Assembly: GCF_030936135.1 (NCBI RefSeq)
Contig: NC_082620.1
Location: 3,906,001 to 3,970,000, forward strand
From: Gavia stellata
Taxonomy: Eukaryota > Chordata > Aves > Gaviiformes > Gaviidae
DNA length: 64,000 bases
Direction: 5' to 3'
Shown here piece after piece: positions 1 through 11,200 of this stretch. The notes beneath the pieces were generated by a model. The model saw only the letters and a list, made by a program, of their open reading frames with translations. It ran no database searches and had not been told where the DNA came from. Numbering within the stretch: the stretch's first letter is position 1; the number at the start of each line of letters is the position of its first letter. The position numbers and the translations under genes are program-made.

Positions 1-409
1 ACCTCTCCACTCCTGTAAGAACCAGAGTTGTTAATATTTCAGCTGCATTTTCTGTAAGTTAAAATATCTCCTGTGACCTTTACAGTACATTACAGTGGAA
101 AGCAACTTTATCACTGATGCAAAAAACCCTGAAATTCCTCCAATTTCTTAGGTCTGTCTTAGTTTCCTCATTTCATATAGCTGTTTGCATCAACCAGACA
201 CAGCCAATGGCATGGTACTTCACAAAAATCATCTTAATGGCAGAAGAGAGCTTCTTAGTTTGTAATGAACATCTATTTTGTTCTCTTAATGAACAAAGCA
301 TAGTGAATTCCAGTTCAAAGCACAAACCGTTTCCTGCTCCCTGAATGTTAGGGTTGGAGTTGCGTAGTAACGAAGCAGCATGGTTGATTTGCTTCTTTCT
401 CTTGTGAAG

Positions 410-3400
410 GTGACGGGCCTTGATGGCAATTACAGAATCACCTGTCACACAGTGATGGAAGTCCTGCGTGAACATAAGGACAGTGTCATGGCTGTGCTTG
501 AAGCCTTTGTGTATGATCCATTGTTGAATTGGCGTCTGATGGACAGTAAGTGACTCTGATAAAACAGTGACAGCAAGAAAGTAAACGGTCTGATTTCATA
601 CAAGAAATCCAGAAGCCTGAAATCCAATGTCTGTTTGAAGACAATCTGATGAAATTGTTGGTTTGCACGTGCTATTTCTGTGCATGCAGAGTTTTAGGGA
701 TTGTAATGTGAAATTACTGCAGTGATTAAAACCCCTTTGCCCTTAAATGCAGACACCGAACTTATGTGGGGGTTTTCTTGTATTAGTTGTCATCAGGGGA
801 TTGAAAGCTATTTTCAGGTGACATAAAATTTGGAGAAGGAGAAAGTAGTCGAATCTGTATTTTTTTTTTTTTTTTGTGGACAAATTTGCTATGAAACACT
901 GAAACTCCAGTTCATTCTTTTCAACTGCTTATTTTCTTGCAGCAAATACAAAGGGCAATAAGCGCTCACGAACAAGAACAGACTCCTACTCAGCTAGTCA
1001 GTCAGTGGGTGAGTAGAAAAGATGGTGTATGTCATGAATGTTTGGAGCGGTGTTTTTTTTTTTAGCAGTGCACAAGACTGGGTAAGTATTTTCAGTCGTC
1101 TTCTCAAAAGTAGACAAACAGCTTATTATCATTAGCTTTAGGACTGGAAGTGGTGAGTTCAGTACTTTGGCTCGAAAAGCAGATGCTCCTTTACAGTTAG
1201 ATTAACACCCTTCTGGAGCACACACAAACTGATGTAATCCAAGGTATAATTGATATGTGATAGTTATTTACTCAGCTACCAAATATTAGTGTGCAAAACC
1301 TGGCAAGTAGTCATCTGACTGAATGTTGAGAGCTTTGTGTTGAATCTTAGTAGTTGTTTGCTCTTGGGCAGCAGAATAGGGACAGTGTTTCATATTGGGA
1401 GTGCTACAAATAAACATCCTTATTTGATTGTAATTTTAGGTTAATTGTACGTCATTTCAAAGTATCTTTCAATTATACTTTTACACAAAAGGTTCCTACA
1501 AGTTGGATCAGGCCTTTCAGTATGTTAACAGGGGAAAAATAATGTTTGCTCCTGTGATACACTTCCATTAATGAGAGAGATGTGTGTTACACTTGGTCAC
1601 AGTCAAATATGCTTTTCACATGAGCTGATTAACAGTTTTCTTCATGTTTCCAGAAGAATATTATTTTATCTGCTTTTCAGCTTCAGTTTTTGCTTTTATG
1701 TTTTCATGGTTTTTTTTCAATAGAAATGTTGGACAGTGTGGAATTGGGTGAGACAGCCCATAAGAAAACTGGGACCACAGTGCCTGAATCCATCCATTCC
1801 TTCAGTAAGTTTCATTGCTGTTTCTATACTGATGCAGAAATTTGCTCTTAGGTCAGAAAATTTCATCATGATCTAGATACAATTACATGACATGATGACA
1901 TGGGTCAGGTACATTTCCTTGTCAGCATAAATGAGGAATATAATTATCTCTGTTCTCAACTCTGCCCCCCCCCCCCCCAAAAAAAAAAGTAGTACTGGTA
2001 TCTGGGTTTGTTTGCTCTCAAAATGGTATTTGTAGTGTTTGGGAAGGGCAGATGTAACAGCAGTACAAATGTTTTTATTGTTCAGATGAAGTCCTAATTC
2101 TCTTTCCTACTTCTGTCTTTTAGTAGGAGATGGTCTAGTGAAGCCAGAAGCTCTAAATAAGAAGGCAATTCAAATCATCAACAGGGTTCGAGATAAGCTC
2201 ACTGGTGAGCATGTTTTTATGTTTATACAAGATAAACATAAAATCTGATGAGATGGATCAGCACTACTTTTAGTGTTTGTATTTTGTGTTAATCCTTGAA
2301 TTTAACACATTCTGATTAAGTGGATGAGGCCATTTTCCTGGTTTTGTCTAATACCTAAGTACTGGTGGCTGCATTTAGATACAGGGGAGCCCAATTTGAA
2401 AAGTACAGAGGTGACTGTAACTAAACAGACTTCATATTTTGCATGTCTTAGCTTGTTAGTGGAAGTTGAATTTCCACTGTCCTGGCTTTATAGTTTGCAG
2501 CACTTAGCTGCGAAATTTTATGCTCTTAAAGTTTTAAAGCAACTACCCCCCACCTGCCAAATAATGTACTTGAAGGGATTAGGACCAGGATTCCAGCTAC
2601 TGGGAAGTTATCTAATGCTGGTTTATCCATTATTTGGAGAAGATAAAAAGAAGAAACCATAATAATAGGGAGAACAGTTCTGGGCTCTGTATGCCTTTAG
2701 AGGTTCTCCATGTTTGGAAAATTTTGCCTTTTATATACTGTAAGGGAAGGGTGGTTAAGTCCTATCAGTCCTTAACTTGCCACCCAGAAGCAAGTTATGT
2801 TATATGATTTGTGACTTGCATTTATGGGGTTTTGGGGTTTTTTCATCCTTTAATTTCAAAGGTCGAGACTTCTCTCATGATGAAACTCTTGATGTACCCA
2901 CACAAGTAGAATTGCTCATTAAGCAAGCTACTTCTCATGAGAATCTGTGCCAGTGCTACATTGGATGGTGAGTTTGTCATTCAGCTAACCTTGCAAAATT
3001 CTTCTCTGAATAATCTGAGCAGAGAACAGCTAAGGAAAATGTCACTTGTGTGGTTAGTTATATGTAGGAGCCTTACCACATGTTGCATCTGCGCTGGTAA
3101 ATTTTGCAAGCCTATGACAGTGATCCCATAGACAGCTGTCTGTAAGAAAGTTGTTGTAAGTAGTGACAAGGATTTTAGAACACTTAAACTGCAATCAGCC
3201 TCAACATTTTAAGTGTTTGAAGTAAGACATGTGCTGGTCACTGATTTCAGTTACAGTAAAGAGCCACATGTTCTAAAGTAAACAAAGACGATGTACTGTC
3301 GTTTTGAGAGTGAGCTAACTTTGGACTATGCTTAAGGAAATAGATCTTTTTTGCATTTTTAAACATTAGTTAGCTGGAAAGAAGCATGGGGATCACTGTC

Positions 3401-3532
3401 AACTTTTCCTATACTAAAATGGTGCCTAGTTAGTAGGGAATCTCAGTCCTTCTCAGTGTTGCCTTTGTGAAATTATATGCAAGTCAGCATTACTACAATA
3501 TCTTTGTTTTCTTTAGGTGTCCTTTCTGGTAA
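410..3532 (+). CDS. MTOR: MTOR kinase, last six coding exons (5'-partial)
   Basis: Serine/threonine kinase of the TORC1 and TORC2 complexes. Only the last 161 residues are here, in exons 410-545, 943-1008, 1724-1804, 2124-2204, 2862-2967 and 3517-3532 (TAA). Every junction is GT-AG and the phases fit. The exons encode in order the end of the kinase C-lobe ([19 protein letters not shown]), the regulatory segment with [10 protein letters not shown], the stretch [11 protein letters not shown], and the FATC domain ending CQCYIGWCPFW. Counting back from the C-terminus by human length (2549 aa), the Ser in TDS falls at 2448, the S6K-site position, and the Ser in PES at 2481, the autophosphorylation position. 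The sequence is almost identical to human, with small changes around [15 protein letters not shown]. Upstream exons lie outside the window; nothing coding is seen in 1-409. EXOSC10 follows in the same direction. Confidence 0.97.
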
Positions 3533-4512
3533 CAGAAGATTCCAAAGTATCCACAGCCTTTTATTCTGGAGGCATTTGCACTCCAAACTTGCTCTTCTAC
3601 AAACACAAACTGAACGTTGGACTGAAATACAGCCTTTGTCAAATATTTTGAAATGTAAATGAAAAGAGTTATTGTATATTAAAAGTTGGTTTAAGCCAAT
3701 GTATAGCTGCTGTTGGAAAAACACAAGCTGTCTGAAACAAAACACTTGATTTGGGTTTCCAGGACGGTGAAGACTGATTGTACCACAGATGTCTATGGTT
3801 CCACTTGGTCTTTGGGGAACTGGTGATCCATTGAAAATAACTATATACGGGTTTTGACTTACTTTGCAATGTAACTAAGTCATTTGCAGATTAATTATTG
3901 CCCTGGTCAGTCCTGTTGGTGTGGCTGCAGTGAGCTCAATGCACTTGTGCAGGAGGCTTCACTGAGGTTTGGGGGTGGGCTGGGTAACTGGAAGGAAAGA
4001 GAAGAGAAGCAGAATTTTACCATTGTTTCATCCTCCTACCTTGTTTTCAAATTCAGTTCTTGCCCCAAAATTGGAAATTGTGTATCTGCTCATTACACTA
4101 GTGCAGGAGTCGTGTTTCAGACTAGATCAGGATATCGGAGCAGATCCAAGAATTTAAGACCTTGAGCTGAGCAAAGTCAGGTGCCTCTATGTGGATTGAT
4201 TGGTGGCAAACCGGATGCAGGGTACAAATGAAATACCACTTGGGAGCTTCCTGCAGTGTCTGGATTAAAAAGCAATACTGGGAAATAACTAGGGAAAGTT
4301 AGTACTTGGCATAGGAGGCAGACGTGGGGAGAAGTGGTCGTAACTTGAAACAGAAAATAATGGTTATTAAACATGAGGGTGAAGATAAAGTTATGATATA
4401 TGAATTAAACATATTAAAAACAATGCACAAAATACAACAGAGTAGCCATGTTTAGATGCCATGTTGTATTTGAATATTTTTGTGCCAATAAATTACACCA
4501 AAATGTAAGTGG
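3533..4512 (+). other. MTOR: MTOR 3' untranslated region
   Basis: The sequence from the TAA to just past an AATAAA signal at 4487-4492 has no conserved reading frame and is A/T-rich. The signal is followed within 20-40 bases by a GT-rich stretch (TGGTTTGACTGTGTTCTTG), as expected at a cleavage site. The end is therefore placed near 4510. Confidence 0.75.
4487..4492 (+). terminator. MTOR: MTOR poly(A) signal AATAAA
   Basis: Canonical AATAAA about 960 bases after the MTOR stop codon, with GT-rich sequence downstream. It is the only strong signal found between the MTOR stop codon and the EXOSC10 CpG island. Confidence 0.75.
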
Positions 4513-4999
4513 TTTGACTGTGTTCTTGTTTATTCCTGAATACTTCTTGGGAAGAGACAGGGAAGTACATTAAGATTTTTTTTTTTTTTTAAAAAGTTTC
4601 CTGTTGCCATGGATTTGACTTGTCTTTTTCTGCATCGGTTCAGGTCATTGGCTATATTTCCTTTTTGATAGCAGCTGGAAGCAAAATTACGAGGACTGAA
4701 TGATGTCTGCCACTTGTATAAAAGAAACTTGACCATAGAACCCCCAAATTTTAGTTTCCAGCAGCTGTGATGTCATCCATGTGGTAAGAACATCATCTTT
4801 CTTGGTCTTAGGGTCACAGCCACAGCTGGTGGGACAGCGTGGCATGTGTCCCCATCCCGGCTGGGGCTCCGTGGGCTTCCCCAGCTGCTTGTGCCTGCAC
4901 CCCAAAACTGGGCAATAAGGAGGTGACAGTTAAGGACTTTGAGTGGCAATGCCCCTCTCCAGGCAGTGGTGTGGCTGTCAGGGGCACTGCTCTGTGGGA
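4513..4999. other. MTOR-EXOSC10 spacer
   Basis: Short spacer between the MTOR poly(A) site and the EXOSC10 CpG island. Apart from a T-run at 4577-4590, it holds no repeat, RNA gene or coding frame that I recognise. The two genes run head-to-tail. Confidence 0.6.
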
Positions 5000-5179
5000 A
5001 GCACCCCAACTGGTGCGTGCTGGGGGGGGAAGAGGGCCGGGGGTCTCCCCCCTTCCAAGCCCTGAGGGGTGTCCCTCAGCACCCCCCACCTCCGGGGAGC
5101 CCCTTTCTTCCCACTCAGGGGGCTGTTCCCCCACGCCGCCTGGGGGCGCCAGAGGGCAGCCCTGGCGCCTTCTCCCCGT

Positions 5180-5189
5180 GCGCATGCGT
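5180..5189 (+). promoter_or_regulatory. NRF1-type site TGCGCATGCG
   Basis: Matches the core NRF1 consensus, about 95 bases upstream of the EXOSC10 start codon inside the CpG island. Confidence 0.6.
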
Positions 5190-5206
5190 CCCCACCAGTT
5201 GTTCTC

Positions 5207-5223
5207 CCCCCCCCCCCCCCCCC
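5207..5223 (+). repeat. Poly-C run, 17 bases
   Basis: Seventeen C bases in a row in the EXOSC10 proximal promoter, between the NRF1-type and TCTCGCGAGA sites. Such runs vary in length and are prone to sequencing error. Confidence 0.9.
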
Positions 5224-5240
5224 GCCCCTCACGGCGGCGT

Positions 5241-5250
5241 TCTCGCGAGA
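5241..5250. promoter_or_regulatory. TCTCGCGAGA palindromic promoter element
   Basis: Perfect palindrome of the CGCG element recognised by BANP in vertebrate CpG-island promoters, 33 bases before the EXOSC10 ATG. Confidence 0.7.
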
Positions 5251-5278
5251 GCGTCTGAGCATTGCGTGGCTGCGGGGG

Positions 5279-5290
5279 CAAGATGGCGGC
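5279..5290 (+). promoter_or_regulatory. YY1-type site over the EXOSC10 start codon
   Basis: CAAGATGGCGGC is the strong YY1 consensus. It overlaps the initiator ATG (5283-5285), an arrangement common in housekeeping genes, and it also gives a fair Kozak context. Confidence 0.6.
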
Positions 5291-8200
5291 CGCCGTCGGT
5301 GGGGGGAGCGGCAGCGCGGCAGCGGAGAGCCCCGTGGGGCAGGAGGGGCGCCGCGAAGCGGCGGGACGCCCCGCGGAGACGGAGGGGGGCAGCGCGGCGG
5401 CGGTGCTGCCTGGCTTCGACGACGCCGACGCCTTCGTCAAGGTGCGCGGCGGCGGGGCCGGGGGGAGTGGGGCAGGCGCCGTGCACTACCGCTCCCGGCG
5501 TGCCGTGCGCGCCTCGGGGCCTGCCGGGAGCTGTAGTTCTTGCCTGCGGGGGCTGCCTGAGGGCCCCCACTTAAGTGGGTGCCACCTGTGAGGATCCCCC
5601 CGTGGGCGCTCCCCGCCATGCGCGGCAGGGAGGGTGCGGGCCCCTCCCACGGGTGCCGGGGACCCGAGCGGCGCGTTGGGGCCTGTTACCGCCCTGGGCT
5701 CGGGCCTCTTGTCCTGGGCACGGTCTTGTAAGCGCACCGTCCCTGGGTGGGGGTTTGCCGCCTCCCTGACGCGACTCCTCGACAGGCAGAGGAAGCGGGA
5801 CCCTCGTGAGGGCCCGTGCTGGGCCTGCGGCGGTGGGCATTGCCCCTCGGGTTGCAGATGTTGGCAGCAGCTACGTTGTGCTTCACCTGTGCGCGCTGCT
5901 GCTCCTTCCAAGCGAGGCAATGCCTACCGGTTCTCAAGCAGGAAGCATTGTGGGTTCTTTTTTTTTGTTTGTTTCATTAAAATAATAAAGGAATTATCTG
6001 TGTTCCTGTTGATTTAACAAGCTTTTCTTTCAGACCTTTAAATACTAGACCGAGTTTTAAGTCTTGTTCTTGTTATTAGACTTCCATCGTTTCAAAGGTC
6101 TCTAAATAGATAATGTGAACTAATTGACTGTAAACTTACTCATGTTAAAAAGCCCTGTGATACTGCGTATTAGAACCGTGCAGTTCAAACAAACTAGGAA
6201 AAAAGCATTTCTGCCACATTGTATCCTGGGTAAATGGAGGAACAAAATACTGAAAAAATGCTAATAACGTCGTATTCTTGCACAGTATGCTCTTGGCACA
6301 GTGGTAGCTGCGACAAAGGCATCTAATGGGCTTCCTCAGCCTGGCGATGAGTACGACTTCTACCGAAGCTTCCCTGGCTTCCGGGCATACTGTGAAACGC
6401 AGGGTGACCATCTCCTTCACTGGTAAGTATGCTTTTGCATCTCTGGGCCATTGCTAATAGCTTCCAAACCAAAACAGAAGGTAGCAGCCTTCTTTGGAGA
6501 CTCCAAACTTGTAGATAAAAAGATGTTTTATTTCACATACCTAATTTTAGCTACTTTTCTAGCACTTGGCAGTTCAAGTAACAAGTTGAAAGAGGGCCTT
6601 TCATAATGATATGGGTAAAGAGCTGTGCAGGGAGCAGGGGCTGATATAAAACACATTAGGCTGTCTGTTTAAAAAGTCATGTGGTTTGTAAGAAATTAAT
6701 ACTAACACTTAATACTGTATAGGTGTTTCTTCTATTCACTGCTGATGTGATGTTATCTATAGGTACTGCATTTGATTTATTTTCAAACTTTCAAGATGTA
6801 GAAAGTTGAAGAGAATTGGATGGTTTAGTGTTCAGCATGCCTGCTTTTAAATTGCTAATAGCTGTACTGTTCTTTTGCAAGCATGAGCAAGGTAATGCAA
6901 TACCATGGCTGCCGTAGCCACATGAAAGATCGCAGCAAAGTGACAGAGCTGGAAGATAAATTTGATATGCTGGTTGACTCCAACGACATCATTCTTGAAA
7001 GAGTGGTAAGCAAATTATTTCTGGATGTTGTTCTTATAAACGGTTCAGTTGCCACAAGTTTTTTTTTTCATTGCAATAATTTCAGTGGTAGTGCTTTCAC
7101 AGTTACATTTAGCATTTCCTCAATCTGGTGGTTTTCCTTTTTATTTTAAAAATATTTCCATGTGCTAGGCCAGTGGTCACAGCAGCTAAGACAGATGGAT
7201 TGTGACCCAAAGGGAAGGAAGGGAATATCTGACTTGTGAGGAAACTAAACACAGTTTGGCACAAGAACCTCATAGCCTGAGAACAGGTCTGTAAATTCAT
7301 AGAGTGGCTTCTCTGAGGAAACTCTTCCTACCCCTGATGTTCAACATACTCCTCCCACATTTGTCTATCTCATGTTGCACAGAGTTCAGGGGAGATGGCT
7401 GTGGAGGCATCTACCTGTGTGACTTTCTTTATTCAGCCTGACTAGAACGGCTGAGCATGGTAATTTAATAGGTGTTTGGTTTTCATCTCTTTTTTCTGGA
7501 AATTAGGGTATTTTATTGGATGAAGCAGCAGGAGTGAACAAAAACCAGCAACCAGTCCTCCCTGCTGGGCTACAGCCCCCCCAGACAATCATTTCCAGCT
7601 GGAACCGCAAGGTGAGGCCTCTGCGCTCAGTTTGCTCTGTTATCTGAGCTTTTTTCCCAGCACTGGCACTACTGATTTTCCAGTAGAGTTGAGTAGATAA
7701 ATGTTCTGACACGTCTTTTTACATGTCCTAACTCCCTCCCGCTTTTTTCCTTTTCCTATTTATTCAAACTTGATTCTGGATTCTGTGTGCTTTCCATTGC
7801 CATTTCAGTTTCATGTACACAACAGCCTTTCTTTTGCTTATTCGTATGAATTCAGGGTCCTGATTCAGAGAACTTTCATTCTTAAGTCACTGCAAAAGAG
7901 TGACTCACTTTTGAGTTTGGGGTATAACTTTATTCCTCTGAATATTGTGTCAGGCTGAGTAAAAGACACTCTGAATGTCTGTTAAGTTACGTGGTTTTAA
8001 CCTGTGGTTTACCTTTTCTTAAATAGGCAGGAGAATCACACAAGAGAACTCAATCTGAAACCTTCCGATTGCTTCATGCCAAGAATATCTCTCGACCACA
8101 GCTTAAGTTTCGGGAAAAGATTGACAATTCCAACACTCCCTTTGTACCTAAACTTTTTATCAAGCCAAATGCTTTGAAACCTTTGCCTGAAGGTAAGGGA

Positions 8201-11200
8201 TTTATTTTTTGTTGGGTAACCTGTTGAGAGTATTTGACACAAATTTGTCCTCACTGTCTAGAGGAGAAATCATTGGCTGTAAAAACAAGTACAGCAGGAG
8301 ATGTTGACCATTTGGGTGCAGTAAGCTCTGTGATGCCGCTGCTTAAATATGTGCAATGTAATGGTAGGTCAGCATACAACGTCTTCTTGTTGGTATACAG
8401 TGAATAATCTGTTCCAAACAGATATTCTGCTGCTTTTCTTTACCACCATTGAACATGCATGGTGAGAGTCACTCTGGCACCAGAAGTGGTCTTGACTAGT
8501 CTATTTGGCTCTACAGATACTTCTTTCTAATTAGTTAGGAGCACCAGGTGTATGGTTAGACCTACCTTTGCTTTGGGTGCTTTATCAAAGCTGCCAGCAT
8601 AACATCCTGTCTCAGCAATATGTTATTCTGCTGCTGATGATTCATCTCTAGCCTGCACTGATGCGGTTATACTTTTAGTAACTGGGAATGATTGAAAGAT
8701 TTTTCTGAAGATTTTTCAATCTCCTTCCAAGCTTTTGAGCAGAACCATCTTGCATCTTGCTTAACAACAGCCTGGTAGAACCTAGTAACTGAGTTGTCAT
8801 TAGAGGTGCAGACAGAAATCTTGCTGACAGCAAAAGCTGCAGGTCTAAATTGTTAAGATTTTTGATACTTTATGATTTTAGTAGGATCTTGTGGTGGGTG
8901 GAGGGGAGACAGTAGTAGGCTGAGAACATGTTATGTGTGGGACCCAGTCCAGTTGTTCCATATTGGTTGTTCAGCCCTCACAAAAAGTGGACGGGAACGA
9001 AAGGAGCGCCCTGAAGACTTGGATGTACCAGCTGCTTTGGCAGACTTCATACACCAGCAGAGGACGCAGCAAACTGAGCAAGACATGTAAGAAATTAAAC
9101 TGACAGCAAGGTGCTTGGAGTACCATTGGTGAACATGCACTTGTATGGTCCCATTGTGCTGATGCTATTCATGTGTAACAGCTCTGCATGTGTTTGTGTC
9201 TGCACACTATGTTGTGTGTGATTTGCCTTAGACATCTGCAGTTATTTTAAACCTACGCTTAATAAGAAACAGAATTTCTATTCAGTAGGGAAACTGCCGT
9301 AGCTCTTAAAGTCTCTGTAGTCTGGCTTTATAAAGATGACTGAAATTTAGCCTGTGCCTGTCTTCCTGATTTCCACAGGTTTGCTCACCCCTACCAGTAT
9401 GAACTGGAGCATTTTTCTCCACCAGATGGAGTTCTTAAGAAACCAGAACCCCAGGTTGGTGCCCACATTAATTTAAACTTACTGCAGATTCATTAAGTTT
9501 ACAGCTGGCCATACTTGACAAATTTCAGAATTGAGGGTGGAGGTCAGGGGTGGGAATTGACAGAGAACATACCATGCCTAATAATTTGCTCTGCCAGATG
9601 TACAGGCCTATCAAGGAAACACCCTGTCATTTTATCGCCACACTGGATGAGCTGGTAGAACTAAATGAAAAGCTTATGAACTGTAAAGAATTTGCCCTGG
9701 ACTTAGAGGTAATCAAATTGCCTTTTCTGTTTAAAAGTTACATGTGTACTCTTAGGACCTAGGAGACAATTATATTCTTCTAGTCTGTTTTGTAGTCTTC
9801 TCTTTCTCCTGCTTTTTGTACTTTCTGACATCAGAAGACAGTTCATGACCCTGACCTGTCAGATATTATCTAGAAGGTTGAATTAAACTGTGTCAATATT
9901 GTAAGTTTTCCAATGGTAGTACTGGCTGCACACTTCGTACTGAATTTGATCTTCTTTCAATTCATCCCATGTTTTTTTATGTCACATTAGTGACTGCAAA
10001 GAGAAAGCTTGCTCATCCAATTGTCTTTTGCTTTAACAAGTCCCCTGTTACTTTTTCTTCCTTCCTTTAGGGTGCTGTTTGTTTTATAGTATTACTTCTG
10101 TAATGGATCATAGCTTACATCTCTATTCTGTGTTTTTCAGCACCATTCCTACAGGAGCTTCCTGGGCTTGACATGTCTGATGCAGATTTCCACCCGAACA
10201 GAAGACTTCATTATTGATACGCTGGAACTGCGCAGCGACATGAACATTCTCAATGAGACCTTCACAGACCCTGCAATTGTGAAGGTCAGCTGCCAAATTC
10301 ACCGATTCACCACCAGAATTCTTTCTTTTTTTTTTCTTTTTTCTTCTTAGTTTAAGTTTTATTATAGTTAAAAGCACACTGTGTGCTTTCTCTTGGTCAC
10401 TTGGCTCTGCTTGCATTGTAATTTGTTCATGTGCATGTTTCCTTGATGTAAGTGGTGAGTTACTTGCCAAGTGCACTCATTTCGTAGTTCTGCACTTAAC
10501 AGCAAAGGACAGAGAGAAAAGAAATCTGGCCCTACACACATGAATATGAAACCACAGCACTGCCAGCCTGGAGTAGAAATGTTCTTCACATCATTCTCAA
10601 TTTGTTTTGCTTTTCAAGGTCCTTCATGGTGCTGATTCAGATGTGGAATGGCTGCAAAAAGACTTTGGTCTGTACTTGGTGAACATGTTTGATACTCACC
10701 AAGCTGCTCGTCTGCTCAATCTTGGCAGGCATTCTTTGGACCACTTGCTAAAGCTGTATTGCGATGTAAATGCTGACAAGCAGTACCAGCTGGCTGACTG
10801 GAGGATACGGTAAAAACTGACCCCTTAAATGGGCTGGAGCTGTAAGGTAGCACTTATGCTTGTTTGTATTGTTAGAGCAGGAGCATGTTTCTAGTTGAAG
10901 CCCCGCAGTTGTAGGTTAGTGTCAAAGTGAACGAGCACAGCGTTTACCTGACTGCGCTTTAAGTTCTTTTATGAGTGTTACATTTTCCCGTGTTTCTTTA
11001 GAAAATGTGTTCTTTTGGGAAGATCAGGGAAGATTAAGTAATGAAAAGCCCCTGGAAGCTCACTACTTAGGAACAGCACGTAACCACTGCAGTATTATGG
11101 AGAAAGTCAGTATTTGCTCCTCTAGAGCCCCCACAAAAACATTTTAGTCACCTGCACTGGGTAGAGCAGTATGCTGTTGGAGCAATGAGCTTGGCTATGC

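Larger units (their letters stand above)
5000..5900. promoter_or_regulatory. EXOSC10: CpG-island promoter of EXOSC10
   Basis: This GC-rich, CpG-dense block surrounds the first coding exon and ends in intron 1. It carries a cluster of motifs typical of TATA-less housekeeping promoters: an NRF1-type site (5180-5189), a palindromic TCTCGCGAGA (5241-5250) and a YY1-type site over the start codon (5279-5290). A 17-base C-run lies at 5207-5223. No TATA box is seen. The transcription start is probably within about 50 bases upstream of the ATG. Confidence 0.8.

Noticed and set aside
1891-1966. ATGATGA C-box-like motif in an MTOR intron
   Set aside because: No D box at a suitable distance and no flanking stem.
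4814-5937. Several 100-210 codon open frames on both strands around the EXOSC10 promoter
   Set aside because: Products of stop-poor CpG-island sequence. Only the frame from 5283 continues through correct splice phases into EXOSC10.
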